This document shows, piece by piece, positions 1-11,834 of a stretch of DNA of 64,000 bases. The notes under the pieces are model-generated. The model was given only the letters and a program-made list of their open reading frames with translations. It made no database searches and was not told the origin of the DNA. A program made the position numbers and the translations under genes. This stretch comes from Syncephalis fuscata (lineage: Eukaryota; Zoopagomycota; Zoopagomycetes; Zoopagales; Piptocephalidaceae): NCBI GenBank assembly GCA_025786725.1, contig JAHLTZ010000033.1, forward strand, positions 1-64,000. Reading direction: 5' to 3'. Numbering within the stretch: position 1 is the stretch's first letter; each line of letters starts with the position of its first letter.

Positions 1-450
1 ATAAATGGATTGTTAATGGTTTATTAAAATGTGTTATTGATTTGATTATTATATAGTTAGCGGATTCAATTTAGTTACGCGTTATGATGTAATTTAATTA
101 CATTCATCATGCGTTATAATGAAGTGTGATTGTTAGTCATGTGTTTGTATTTAAGCATGATTAACCAAATATGGTAATTAATGTCAGGCAAATACCTGAC
201 GGTCAGGGCCTTGGACATATTGAATGAATGCGGTGTAAACACACGCATTATTTCAATATTTTTTTTAGAATTTAAAAAAGAGTATTTCTGTAATTAAAAC
301 TGAGAAACGATGTATTTTCCAAAATTGCCCTTAAATATAATATTTCATAAATCATTAGTTAATTAATGTGTTTGTTTGCATTGGTATAAAGGTATTTACT
401 GTTTACAAAATACTATAGGGCTATTTGAATTTATTTATTATACACCAACT
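1..450. other. AT-rich intergenic sequence, no gene seen
   Basis: No open frame or recognisable RNA is visible. The unique sequence ends near 451, where the left arm of the inverted gene duplication starts. Confidence 0.6.
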
Positions 451-1192
451 GTTTTATTGGTGCGAATTTAATTAACAATATTGTTCATGCATTTTGGTTG
501 GTTAACATAAATAAAGTAAAAGTTGTTTTTATTTACGTATAAATAACTTTTATAAAGGATACACTATAAAATATTGTTCTGGTAGACTATAGTCACATTC
601 TTCAACTTTAATGTCCTCGCCGCTCACCTGTAAGCATACTTCATTTTTTTCGTATTTTTTATCAAAGAATTTTGGAATGATTTTGTAACGGTTCTTATAA
701 CTATTGTCGCCTTCTTTTGTATAAAACTTCCATGCTTGGAATACGCTTTTTTCATCGCATGTGTCCATAGACAGGCTTTCCATATTATAGCTAAGGCATT
801 TGTTTTCAGCCTTATGCTTGATCTGGCTGTAGACTTTGTTTCTAGGATTTTCCGTTCTTATCCATTTATTGTTGTCGGATTTGTCATTTGAATGTACGAA
901 TGGCACTTTTACACCCGATTTGTCTTTTACGCCAACATAGGCATTTTTATACATCGGCGATCCAGGTACAATCTTGATTTCTTCGCCAAGTGAAGCTGGG
1001 ATGGCAGTGACCAGCAGGGCAGCAGCGACAAGAGTTGGTAAGAGTTGCATGGTTTCTAGTAGTGACGAATAAACTGTATTGACCCAATGATATTTACTGA
1101 GATATTTGTTGTAGAATATGTATAGCTGAATAGATGAGTAGTTGCAATGATAATGTTGCAAATAAGCACTTAACTGTGGTATTTATATACTA
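451..1192 (-). repeat. left arm of an inverted gene-containing duplication
   Basis: The reverse complement of this block matches 2380-3126 almost base for base. It covers about 90 bp of 3' flank, the whole 501-bp gene and about 140 bp of promoter and 5' leader, including a TATATAAATACC box near 1180. The outer edges fall next to CCAATAAAAC at 451 and 3126. Unrelated sequence of about 1.2 kb lies between the arms. This is seen directly by comparing the two blocks. Confidence 0.9.
550..1050 (-). CDS. secreted beta-trefoil-like (ricin-B-type fold) small protein, copy A
   Basis: A single-exon 166-residue protein. The start was set at MQLLPTL because the identical start is used by the sister copy at 2527; an upstream in-frame ATG at 1161 lies in the probable leader. 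The first 22 residues are a clear signal peptide ending near ASLG. The mature part has four cysteines in two similar units: a CLSYN...MDTCDEKS..QAW unit and a VCLQV...VEECDYS..QYF unit. The pattern C-L-x(n)-C-D-x-S-x(3)-Q-x-W/Y resembles ricin-B beta-trefoil repeats, which often bind carbohydrate; the fold call is inference from that pattern. It differs from copy B at two visible residues, E/N after the cleavage site and M/T in GSPxYK. Function is unknown; a surface or extracellular binding role is plausible. Confidence 0.75.
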   Translation of the reverse strand: MQLLPTLVAAALLVTAIPASLGEEIKIVPGSPMYKNAYVGVKDKSGVKVPFVHSNDKSDNNKWIRTENPRNKVYSQIKHKAENKCLSYNMESLSMDTCDEKSVFQAWKFYTKEGDNSYKNRYKIIPKFFDKKYEKNEVCLQVSGEDIKVEECDYSLPEQYFIVYPL

Positions 1193-2379
1193 GTGTCTGC
1201 AAAATAAATTTTATTCAATACACACAATAACCGGATTGCTATTGGCATCAATGGTACACTTCAAAGTGACAATACATATTGTGCTAATCTGACGTCTGCA
1301 CTGGATTTAAATTAGGCCTATAGTTGCTTGAATTAGCATGCTTTAACAAATTAGAGCCGACCAAATTGCTATGTATCTATACTGATTGGTTTTCAAAACA
1401 GGTAAATGACAGCATCATAGCGATTGAAGCATTAGTACAAGGTATAGGTTAGCCGAGGGATAAAATCAACAAAATGATCTAGAACCATTACCTGTTTTTG
1501 TTGTTGGCAATTATACCGAACCAAGGCGGCGTTTTTCACTATTATTAGTTCCGTGCAAAGGGCCCATTTTTAATGTAGCAAAAATACATTCTATTTTTGT
1601 ACTTCTGCCAATTAGATTCTGATTCAATGTACATTGCTAAGGCCCATCATTGCCTTGTCGAAATTCAGCATTACTTTGAACTGTATAGATGATTTCAAGT
1701 TTTTAATCAATACACTATCAGGCTAGCAAATCATTTAATGAATTGAATTTTGCAAGTCACAGTAAAACTAGGTTATAGAAATTACTGATTACAGCACAGT
1801 ATCTAGAAATAAACAAACTTTTATATAGCCAATGCTACACAAATTCATACGGTTGCATAGCTGTTTTATTAAAATACTGTGTAAATGCAAAACAGCTCAG
1901 TTACCATCGGTAATCAAACATTCGATAGTGCTGTATACTGCAATGGCTTATATAGAGATGGCTATCTATAAATACTATGCAACTGTATAGAGTACTTATA
2001 AAACGAGCTAATCTGCAAATAGCAGTGGCAGTAAAAAGATATTGCCTTTGCTGCATACTATTATGAAAAAACAAGTACTATGTCTAGACCATTTTGGTGG
2101 ACATATTATCTAAATTGGATTAGGCCTTGGATTATCTATGTAGCTATCCTATGATAGCTTTACCTGATTGACAAAAACAAGTATAAGCAATATGTTAATT
2201 TCATTGGTTATAACTAGAATATAGTCTACTGTATGCAATGCACCAGCAATTCTTGATTTTGGTACGGTCTAGAATTGACTTGCTATAATGCAAATGGTTT
2301 ATCACAGTAACCTGCAATATTGCCGGATGGATGGCATAAAATTAATGTGAATGGTGGTGGATACTGGATATCTAAAAAT
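1193..2379. other. spacer between inverted gene copies
   Basis: AT-rich DNA without a supported gene. It acts as the shared divergent upstream region of the two trefoil-like genes, which are transcribed away from each other. Confidence 0.55.
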
Positions 2380-3126
2380 TTACTATATAAATTACCACAG
2401 CTAAGTGCTTATTTGTAACATTATCATTGCAACTACTCATCTATTCAGCTATACATATTCTACCAACAAATATCTCAGTAAAATACCATTGGGTTTAATA
2501 CAGTTTATTCGTCACTACTAGAAACCATGCAACTCTTACCAACTCTTGTCGCTGCTGCCCTGCTGGTCACTGCCATCCCAGCTTCACTTGGTGAAAACAT
2601 CAAGATTGTACCTGGATCGCCGACGTATAAAAATGCCTATGTTGGTGTAAAAGACAAATCGGGTGTAAAAGTGCCATTCGTACATTCAAATGACAAATCC
2701 GACAACAATAAATGGATAAGAACGGAAAATCCTAGAAACAAAGTCTACAGCCAGATCAAGCATAAGGCTGAAAACAAATGCCTTAGCTATAATATGGAAA
2801 GCCTGTCTATGGACACATGTGATGAAAAAAGCGTATTCCAAGCATGGAAGTTTTATACAAAAGAAGGCGACAATAGTTATAAGAACCGTTACAAAATCAT
2901 TCCAAAATTCTTCGATAAAAAATACGAAAAAAATGAAGTATGCTTACAGGTGAGCGGCGAGGACATTAAAGTTGAAGAATGTGACTATAGTCTACCAGAA
3001 CAATATTTTATAGTGTATCCTCTATAAAAGTTATTTATACGTAAATAAAAACAACTTTTACTTTATTTATGTTAACCAACCAAAATGCATGAACAATATT
3101 GTTAATTAAATTCGCACCAATAAAAC
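2380..3126 (+). repeat. right arm of the inverted gene-containing duplication
   Basis: Inverted partner of 451-1192, with a few substitutions and small indels in the leader (for example GGGTTTAATAC here against GGGTCAATAC). A TATATAAATTACC promoter element lies at about 2384-2396. Confidence 0.9.
2527..3027 (+). CDS. secreted beta-trefoil-like (ricin-B-type fold) small protein, copy B
   Basis: A 166-residue protein nearly identical to copy A and encoded on the opposite strand. The same signal peptide (MQLLPTLVAAALLVTAIPAS) is followed by a lysine-rich mature domain of about 144 residues with two Cys-pair trefoil-like repeats. A TATA box lies about 130 bp upstream of the ATG, and both genes share the leader motif CACTACTAGAAACC before the ATG. 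Coding differences are far fewer than expected for old paralogs, so the duplication is recent or the copies are kept alike by gene conversion. There is no intron and no frame break. Confidence 0.78.
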   Translation: MQLLPTLVAAALLVTAIPASLGENIKIVPGSPTYKNAYVGVKDKSGVKVPFVHSNDKSDNNKWIRTENPRNKVYSQIKHKAENKCLSYNMESLSMDTCDEKSVFQAWKFYTKEGDNSYKNRYKIIPKFFDKKYEKNEVCLQVSGEDIKVEECDYSLPEQYFIVYPL

Positions 3127-3715
3127 GATCACCTATTGACAAAGACGCAATAACTATTACTATTGCTTTATCAGTCAATAAATTACTATGTCTCTATTGA
3201 GACTATGATGTATTAGTTTATTTCTCCCTATACACTATTTTTTAGTAAACCAATTTATTAAATAAAGCACGTACTTGTATATAAAAATGGTTTTATTAAT
3301 GCATACCCATCATATTTTGTTACTATAATTTAAAATTAAACATCGTGTATTCATCAATTGACGCAACTATAGTTCTTAAATAGTAAAAAAGTAATTGATA
3401 ATATAATAATTGATTATAGTACTGCGTTGACATTATAATCTAGGTTACGCCAAATTAAAGCACGACGCCAGTAGTTATAGTAGGCGGATAGTAATGCTTT
3501 AGTATTGAGTTTATACTGTACTAAAACTATTTATTTGAACAAAGCAATACTTGCTAATTACAATGAAATGGTCGGCTGTCACAAAAAGATATCTTGTAAG
3601 TAAATGTATTTATTAAATTTAATTCTTAATTTGCATAGAATCTTATAGCTAACAGTCTGCTGGTCGATGTGCTATTAATCCATACGACTATTGCCAATGT
3701 AATATGATTCTAAAA
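3127..3715. other. intergenic, convergent 3' regions
   Basis: AT-rich sequence between the 3' end of trefoil copy B and the 3' end of the fungalysin gene. No gene or clear structure is seen. Confidence 0.5.
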
Positions 3716-5657
3716 TTAAGCAGAGCAATCTTGTGGCAGTTTTGTTCCAGCTACAACAGCATCGGCTGCTTTGGCATCTTCGCCGAGGCCTCGTTTAGCA
3801 AATGCACGCCAGAGTTCACAGCGATGCTTGCCTCCAGTCAATAGCTGTTCTGCTTGTATAATGGAATCGCGAGCATTAATAAAGTTTGGGCGACAAACTT
3901 GCAACTTAAGAGCATCCATAATAAGCTTTAATGCAAGCGTGTTACCCTTAGTGATATCGGCCGAATAACGATCCTCGTTGAATCCAAGTTTTGTTACAAG
4001 ATTCCAATAAAGTTCGTATAAGATAACCGCCCATACTTCACCAATTTTATGAAATTCATCCCAGCCTGGTTCCAAAAGGCGTGCATAAGTCAGCGGATTG
4101 ACTTTTATGTCGAGTGCATACGGATATGTGCGAATATTTTGGCCAATAACATATTTACCAAGCTCAACCTGCTTTGCTGGCGTGTCGGTGGCCTTCATTT
4201 CAAGCCAATAGGCAAAGAAGTCGCTCCATCCCTCGCCCATCCGGCAGATTGGCCATCAGGTAAACAATCGGCATTGCTTGGGCCGCCCGTCAATCGACTA
4301 CTGATACCATGGCCATATTCATGAGATACAATGTCATTTTCAAAATCGCCGTCACGCGATGGCTCGGTCGAAGTAAAGGCGAACATGCGCATTTGTGGCC
4401 GCTCACCGTCGGGTGGCGTCTCAAAATCTGCATTGTTTGTACCATCTCCATCAATGGCGTTTGCCTTGACCGCATCACCACCAAGACCACCTTTATTCCA
4501 ATTGTTTTCTTGGAAATTACCTGTGGCCTCGGTAAATCCATAGTGATAGAAGATGTCGTGCATGATATTGTTCATGTAGAACAAATTGGTGATTGATGCA
4601 TTCATACTATCGACGGGTGGCTTGGATGGATCATGGGGATAGTCAAACATCAGACTATTCCCACCGTCAGGGCGTTGCTTTGTTTGCCAATTACTGTCGC
4701 CATTAAGGTTCTCTTGAGCATAAACGTTATTGCCAATGGTGGTGTTGTATTTCTTTGTGCCTTGATCATGCCATCCAAACGGTGACGCTGCCTTATCGGC
4801 CGGGTCATTGACTAGTTCTCGGGGCGTGTCCAGAGGATTATTGCCACCAACTTTGACGACACGATAGGATGCACTCATGACCCAGTCAACTAACGAGAGT
4901 ATTTCTTTGCCATCGGCCGAAATGTAAACGTGAAAGTAATTGCGCGGCATGTGTACTTTAAATTCCCAGACCGATTCTAGCTTGTTGCAACTAGATTGGA
5001 TTAGAGACTGGGCGGCATAAACATCACGATCGACAAAAGAAACTCCTTTAAGTGTGTACTTTTGCTGCGCTCCTGGCGCGGTCAATTCTGCTGATGCCAC
5101 AGTAATTTGGTTGATATTTAGTGATTGTCCAATATGCGCGGCAAACGTGGCAAATGCTTCTTTAGGCCCAACAGCCTTACCGCTCTGCTGACTGCTCCAG
5201 GCATCGGCACGACGACGTAAGCTAGGACTGCTGCTTTTAAAAAACTATCACCATAGGCAACTACTTTTCCCTCTTTATTTACATGTACATCAATATCACC
5301 ATTAGCCACTTCCAGACCACTGATTACTTGTTTACAGTAGATGTGGGTAACACCGGTGCTTTCTGTGGTATAGTGATTACGTACAACGATTTCGTTGGCC
5401 TGAATTTTAAGTCGCTGCGTAATGAATTCAGCAGCAATCTTTATTGGATCCAGAGGATGGTCAGATGCGGGAGGGCGGAAATGCTGAAGTAGCGTAGATT
5501 TAAGACGAATTTCAGAACGTGTTACCGGTCTTGGACTGAACGTGGCAACATTCACGCGTGTTTTGCCAAATTTCGTAAGTGCACACACGATGGAAGAAAA
5601 ATTTAGTAAGGTTGCCACATAGAATAAACAATAAATAGCACTGTTGGATAGGCGCAT
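3716..5657 (-). CDS. secreted extracellular metalloproteinase, fungalysin (peptidase family M36)
   Basis: About 645 residues, the usual fungalysin size. It has a signal peptide (MRLSNSAIYCLFYVATLLNF), an FTP-like propeptide (LRLKI... VISGLEVANGDIDVHV, GDSF) and then the M36 catalytic domain. Zinc ligands are visible as HEYGHGISSRLTGGP near 4,310 and, downstream, the glutamate in MGEGWSDFFAYW near 4,230. M36 enzymes are secreted zinc endopeptidases used in protein digestion and host invasion. The frame breaks twice by one missing base: in a T6A4 run at about 5,235-5,244 and in GCCGGATG near 4,243. Family similarity continues across both. The breaks are either sequence errors or early pseudogenisation; the first also coincides with a U-UUU-UUA slippery heptamer. 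No introns are needed. Confidence 0.9.
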
Positions 5658-7074
5658 ACCGAATCAGTAATTATTACTAAAAATCAATTACTGATGAAAA
5701 TAATAAAGCAATAAGGAAGATAGAAAATAGAAAAGATCAGATATCGACAGCGCAAAAACAAAATAAAAGGCTCCTAAGAATAAACGTGGACGTACGTAAC
5801 GGTAAAATCAATGTCGTTAAAGCATAAAACAATCGTAAATAAAGCGTAATTGAAGCGTGATAACTAAAGACGTAAAAGATGTGCAGAAGAATGAGTTCAA
5901 TAAAGATGACGAGAGTGGCGTTAGATGGATATTGGTAGCAGATTTGTTGATGATGTTTAGTAACTTGCATGATTGCATGGCAAAGCAGCCGCACCTTTTA
6001 TCATAAAAGCAATACGACGCGTAAACTGCCATGTAACTCTTATGCGTGGTCACTAGACCTGAATGAATCACGTGGAAAAAGATGTTTACTTAGATTTTAG
6101 CAAGCCGAGACAATTAACAGTGACACTTGCCTATGTTCAATGTTCATTGGTGCAACACACGAGTAGTAAGCCCGGAATTTAGAATTTTTGTTCAACAATC
6201 AAACGGCAAAACGATGCCACGGCAGCTTTCCTTCGTGCATTATCTACTTAGCGCGTGATTGCGTGCTATGATGAAATGAAGGTAAACAGGAAAGGTCACA
6301 AGATAAAAAGTGCCCATTATGGTAAAAACGACAGGCCTATGACTGCCATCTCGTGTCAATGATAACCATTATTATTACTTGATGGCACATGTCAGTATTT
6401 CGATTAAAATGGTATTTAAACAATGTTTTTATGACATTCCAAATAAGTTTTCAGTATAATTATCATTCTACTTTAAGGTACTATTCATTAAAATCTTTTA
6501 TTTGTGTTTACAATATCTAAGTAAAATTTAGCACAACAATAAAGCATTTTATTGCATTTTATATATTTATAAAATACTTTATTAGTATCGGTAATTATTA
6601 CAAGAATTGGATAACTGTCTTAATCAATAATTATTACAAAAATAACAATAACTACATATTGCTAATAGTACTTTACAGCTACTGTTATAACTCAACGACT
6701 TTATTTTATTTATTTATTAGTTAACATTGAAAAATATTACTACGCTAATATGCTGTAATTAAAGTGCGACAGTTTGAAACACGAGTATTTAACAAAGCTA
6801 ACATTGGTTAATGTAATAAACAAATGGTTATTTATAATTATCTTCTAGTTTGTCTATGTCAAGCTTTTTTAATTTATTAAACAGAATTAAGCACAAAAAA
6901 TAAACGCTGATATATTTGTACTACTTTTCTAATTGTAAAATATGCTAGAATGACCATTAGAGCGGTAGTAGAGTAAAACTAGAAGAATCTAGACAACGGA
7001 AAGAAAGCCAATTGTGTTGCAATTTGAGTCATGAAAAATAATAGCGTGGCATCAGTAATAGTGGTAATCATGGC
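5658..7074. other. upstream intergenic region of fungalysin
   Basis: AT-rich, with only chance short open frames on the minus strand (5,737-6,071) that have no coding character. It presumably holds the fungalysin promoter. No defined element was recognised. Confidence 0.5.
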
Positions 7075-8035
7075 AAAACTAAAAGTCGGATGATTAAATT
7101 TAATAACATCCAATCTAATGAAAATGAGGATGGGTGATGAGTGACATCAAAGTCTAAAATGCTTATTATTGTAGTTTCATTATCCAGTATGCATATATCC
7201 TCATTCCTATTCTATTCTATATTATTGCATATTATTTATGATATATTGAATACATTATATTGAATATAGCTTTCAAATGCGTATAGTTTAATGAACATAA
7301 TAAGCAAAATAAATTAAACTTTACTATTAATATATCTAGAGCCAAACGAACAACGTTTCTGTATAAATCGTAGCTCTTACATAATAAAGCAATAGAATAT
7401 TATAAAGAATATATAAACTAAAGTGAGAGTAGCTGCATTGAAGTTACTGAGTATATAGATTGACAAGCGAAATTAGCTAAACTTTATCAATAATACAGTT
7501 AGAACCAAAAGGACAGCAGCAATAGGTAGTGTGTAGCTATTAGAAAATAAAAGAATATACAATATAGTGAATATACGGTGTGAAATGATGATTAGCCTTA
7601 TTGAGGCTAACAAGCATATATGCATGCCCAATGAGTGGAAATAGTCGGCGTTTATTAATAATAACGCTAGAGCGAAAAAGTAGTTTTAGATAGAGGAAGA
7701 TTAGGCAATTATAGAGCGATATATAGAATGATAAATGTACGGTAAGAAAGCATATAAAACGATGTTAGAGTTATAGTGCATATAATGCAATGAGTGGACT
7801 GAGTGGAATGTAATGGTGTATATAATAAATAAATGTGTCTAGTATATCGTAGACTGGGATACAATGGTGTGGGATAGTACAGGAATGATATAGATAAATA
7901 GAATATACATGCCTACTGAATATATGCATACTGGATAATAAACTACAATGATGAGTATTTGATGATTGATATTACTCACTACCCATCATCATGTTCAGTA
8001 AATGGATGTTATTAAATATTAGTCATTTGACCACC
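7075..8035. repeat. diverged foldback (inverted-repeat) element
   Basis: The stretch 7,080-7,205 (with GGATGGGTGATGAGTGACATC and ATCCAGTATGCATATAT) is recognisable as the reverse complement of about 7,900-8,035. The arms match over more than 100 bp at roughly 75-85 percent by eye and enclose about 700 bp of AT-rich non-coding DNA. This is the layout of an old non-autonomous foldback or MITE-like element. The outer part near 8,020-8,080 recurs inverted at 16,540-16,600. Confidence 0.6.
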
Positions 8036-8308
8036 AAACAAACAATAAATGTGATGATGTAATGATTAAATAAAACTCACCACTTGGCCCATGTTCAATA
8101 GATTGAATTTGTGGTTCAATTACGCGAATATTATGAAAATAGTCATTTGTTTCCCAAACCATAATAAATGTTTAATAGATTATTTAGTACAAGTGTATTA
8201 ACATTAACAAAAATAAAATGACCGGATAAATTATTGACATTTTATTTCTTAATAAAATTACGCTTTACTAAATATTAATAGTGTTTAAGAAAGATTTAAT
8301 AATAACAA

Positions 8309-10044
8309 TCAGTAAATATAGCCCAGGTGAGTCACTGAGCGTTTACGAGCAAATCGACGAATTAACCAGGCCATTCGTGCTACTACAAGAAAATAGCCAA
8401 CAAATATTGTTAGCCATACCCAGGGCAAAAGAGGTGATGCATCGGCCGGTGGCCAGCCATCGCTGCTTGCCGCGCGCCAAGTCGTTGTCCACCAATGGCG
8501 AAAGGTGGCTGCCTCCATAGGACCTACAACACTGCCAACTTCTACTGGCGATACGGCATGCATCATAGCAGCACCCAATGTCCAAGAAAACGGTATGCCA
8601 TTCGCATTATCCAACGACTGAAACCGAGGCGTTGTGGCAGCAATGGAGGTGGATAGTGTTCGAGGTAACCCAAAGCCTTCATGTAAAATGTTAGCAAGCC
8701 AGGCTGCTTTAAAGCATTGTAAACGTAATCGTTCTTCTGTTGTGCCAGGGGCAAGTCGTCCTGCTGCATGTTCAGCCACAATATACTTCCAGCCTAACTC
8801 ACAAAAGTGATGGGCAGTCTTTTCAAATGTTTCTGCATCATAAGCGCCGCCTAGACCGAGTATATCGTGCATTGATACCACCAATCGCTAACACCAACAA
8901 ATCTATGTACTTGATAGTCAATCTCTGGCGTGTGAACGCCATTGAATAGACATGGTGCCTCTGGACAATCGATTGTTTTGTTAAGTAATGGTAGTGTATG
9001 TTCAAGACACTTTGCAAATGAACCGCCACCTATTACGCGCGTTCCATCTGCCAATAGCTCCTCTAATCCTACGGGCAAGCATGGATCCGACAGATTATAT
9101 GTATTACCGGCTGATGAATGATTAGGTTTTGATAGAGTTTTTAGTTGCGTGATATGTCGTTGGCGTGCTTGATTTGTACCATATCCAAGAAAAGTTGCGA
9201 CAAATACGTCATGACGCGCCACACTGCCGTCTAACCGGCGTAAACGCACCTCTGTCATATCATGGCGATGCTCATCGGCCACCTGTATACTTGGTTCGAA
9301 TACCAGCTGTGTACTGGCACCGCCCATGTCCGAAAAGCCCAAAGTACGTCCTTGGCTTTTAGTCTGTTGTTTTACTGTTGATGTCGAAAAGATAGAAGCT
9401 GGCCAAATTTCATTGCTTTCAGGTTCAACATTGCCATCAGAAACGACTTTTTCAAATCCGCCCAATAGGTAGTTAACGGTGACCCAACCGTAGACACCCT
9501 CTGTTTCTCCTGATATAGTTTTAATATGATCACTGCAGCTATTTACGCTAAATGGACTACTGGATTGTAAATAGCTGCACACAGCCTCTAACACCTGAAC
9601 ACGCTCCTTTTCAGGGACAAGTCGCATGCCAGCCGTGGCAAATAAATAAACAGATGTGCGTGCCCATGTATCCGATGGTATAATACCTTTGGCAAAGTCT
9701 ACCAGCGGCGTTAAATGCTGGTACGCTAGCTGAGGTCTATCGGCAAAAGTAGATAATCCTAATGCCACAATATAAGATAAACGTCGATTCATTCAAATAC
9801 AATTGTTCTTACCAGGCTCCTGTTTATACTGCCAACTAAAGCCGTGTCCATTGCCCAGCTCTACTACTGGTAACTTTACCCATTCGGCTGGTGTTAAATG
9901 ATTGCGCTGTATCTCTGGAGATTTCCAGCTGTAGACATGCACACGAGAACCGCTACTGCCTGCATCAATTACAATAACATACTCTCGCTGTTCATTTGTA
10001 GCTAAACTGTCTTTTGAATATGCAAATGAGTCAGCTGCTGCCAT
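8309..10044 (-). CDS. GDA1/CD39 family nucleoside di/triphosphatase (Golgi apyrase, Ynd1-like)
   Basis: All apyrase conserved regions are visible in order: ACR1 VIVIDAGSSGSRVHVYSW, ACR2 YLFATAGMRL, ACR3 SGETEGVYGWVTVNYL with the catalytic Glu, ACR4 GFSDMGGASTQLVFEP, and a C-terminal GFGLPR region. One transmembrane helix near the C-terminus (LTIFVGYFLVVARMAWLIRR) with a basic tail matches Ynd1-type Golgi apyrases. These hydrolyse GDP/UDP released by glycosyltransferases, sustaining nucleotide-sugar import. A 54-nt GT-AG intron (9,759-9,812) joins PG to LSTFADRP. One base is missing near 8,868, in the WWYQ-HDILGLGG stretch, where the frame changes without loss of similarity. Confidence 0.9.
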
Positions 10045-10487
10045 GATTCATCCTATTCGCAATTGTTATTATTATTATAACTAGGCGTGTGGATATTCTA
10101 GACTAATCTGCAGCCTGCGCAATGAGCGTGTGGTCGCGTATGAACAGACTGGGAATAAAGCGGCAAGAGAAAGCTACGGCACTGTCTAAGTTACTAGTTT
10201 GTAGAGCGGTATTTGTACACTCCGACAAATCAAATAATGATTGACAAAATCCTAGTTGTCTTCAGTTCTTCTCTAATCTATCATGTTCTTTTATAATAAA
10301 ATCATTATAAATAACCAGTAACTTTATCAATAAATATATTACTGCTATATGCAACATAAAAGTATTTTAATCTGTATTTGTTTGTTTATAATTATTATAT
10401 GTACAATACAGCTGTAGCAATAATGATGAAACCAAATAAAACAATCAAGTTATCAATTATCGTTACATAAACAACGTTAACCAATCT
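10045..10487. other. intergenic, apyrase promoter side
   Basis: AT-rich non-coding sequence between the apyrase start and the perfect foldback element. No gene is seen. Confidence 0.5.
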
Positions 10488-11056
10488 TAATTAGCTATTA
10501 TTAAATAATTGTCAGCATTAATTAACTAATTAATACACTTTTGATTATTAATTGTGTGGACACTGTATAAGAATGGCAAAAGAGAATTAATACAGTTTTT
10601 CAACAAATTAACCATTTTTCACCGATTTTTAATTCCATCAATAATATATCTAAAAATACGCAATACTATTCATTATGACCGCATGGCCTTGGCACATCAG
10701 CACATATAAGCTATATATTTTTGAAAAAGTATAGGAAGGTGATAATAATTAAAAGTGCTTAAAAATAGTATTTTTAATAATAATAATGTTATTTTTATTT
10801 ATAGTACTTTTTACGATTTTTAAAAATATATAGATTATATGTATCGATACGCAAAAACTATGCGGTCATAATGAATAGTATTGCGTATTTTTAGATATAT
10901 TATTGATGGAATTAAAAATCGGTGAAAAATGGTTAATTTGTTGAAAAACTGTATTAATTCTCTTTTGCCATTCTTATACAATGTCCACACAATTAATAAT
11001 CAAAAGTGTATTAATTAGTTAATTAATGCTGACAATTATTTAATAGTAGCTAATTA
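10488..11056. repeat. near-perfect foldback / MITE-like inverted repeat
   Basis: The left arm 10,488-10,684 is the reverse complement of the right arm 10,860-11,056. Both are 197 bp with only about two mismatches seen (GGACACTG/GGACATTG and CTATTATT/CTACTATT). The 175-bp centre is also partly self-complementary (ACATATAAGCTATATATTTTT against AAAAATATATAGATTATATGT), so almost the whole 569 bp could form one hairpin. It has no coding capacity. The high arm identity implies recent origin or conversion between arms. Confidence 0.88.
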
Positions 11057-11269
11057 GTAATAGCTAATATACTTTTATTAACAGTTTTTGTTAATATTTA
11101 TTAGTTGCTTATGTCGTCTAACTAGTATTGCTGATATTATGTTCCACTTATTATTAACTATTAGTAGCAGACGACCATACATTACAATATTGGTACTAGT
11201 AAATACATAATGTTTATTGGCACTTGATTTAATTACAATCCAAAACAACGGCATTGATATTTATTATGT

Positions 11270-11834
11270 TGTTACGCTTCTAGTTTTAGAAATCGCAACT
11301 TAGATGACCAAGCAACACCTTATCCTGTCGCTATCCTATAACGCTAATTTCTGATGCTTATTAACGCTTACCTTAACGCTCAGAATACAATGTGTTATTT
11401 GGTTGTATTGCTTTTATAATAAAATTATTCCTTATTGGTCATTAATTACCACAGTTTAACTATAATAAACTGAATAACTTGTATGACACTAAGTAGAAAT
11501 AATATTGGACTAGAAACTTGATTATTTCTTTATTGATATTGAATAAAGCTATCATTATATAGTAAACATAACTAAATAGAACTGGAATGCCTTGTAGTAT
11601 TTCATCATTAGCGCAGCATATTAGTTCAGGTGACTGCTCATATGCTTACAACTAACAAGTAGCTACTCGTTATATTGTCGTAATAGCATTTGTTACTAGT
11701 AATCGGTACTAATATCCGATAGATATATTATTTTTGTGATCAATCACATGCGACTTTAACTGGTGACCCATCACACGATATATCACTTAGGCACACTTCC
11801 ACAAGACCCTGTCCGGAATATCAGAACAGTAACA
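11270..11834. mobile_element. solo-LTR-like repeat, copy 1
   Basis: A 565-bp block that starts TGTTACGCTTC and ends AACAGTAACA, giving TG...CA ends and a 6-bp terminal inverted repeat TGTTAC/GTAACA. It recurs in the same orientation at 16,645-17,208 with only a handful of base and indel differences. No gag-pol sequence is present nearby. An exact target-site duplication is not visible: flanks are ATGT on the left and ACAT on the right, which are inverted rather than direct. Confidence 0.75.

Noticed and set aside
5737-6071. overlapping minus-strand frames upstream of fungalysin
   Set aside because: AT-driven hydrophobic translations without coding features.
8281-8520. 79-codon plus frame over the apyrase 3' end
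   Set aside because: Antisense to the apyrase C-terminal membrane segment.
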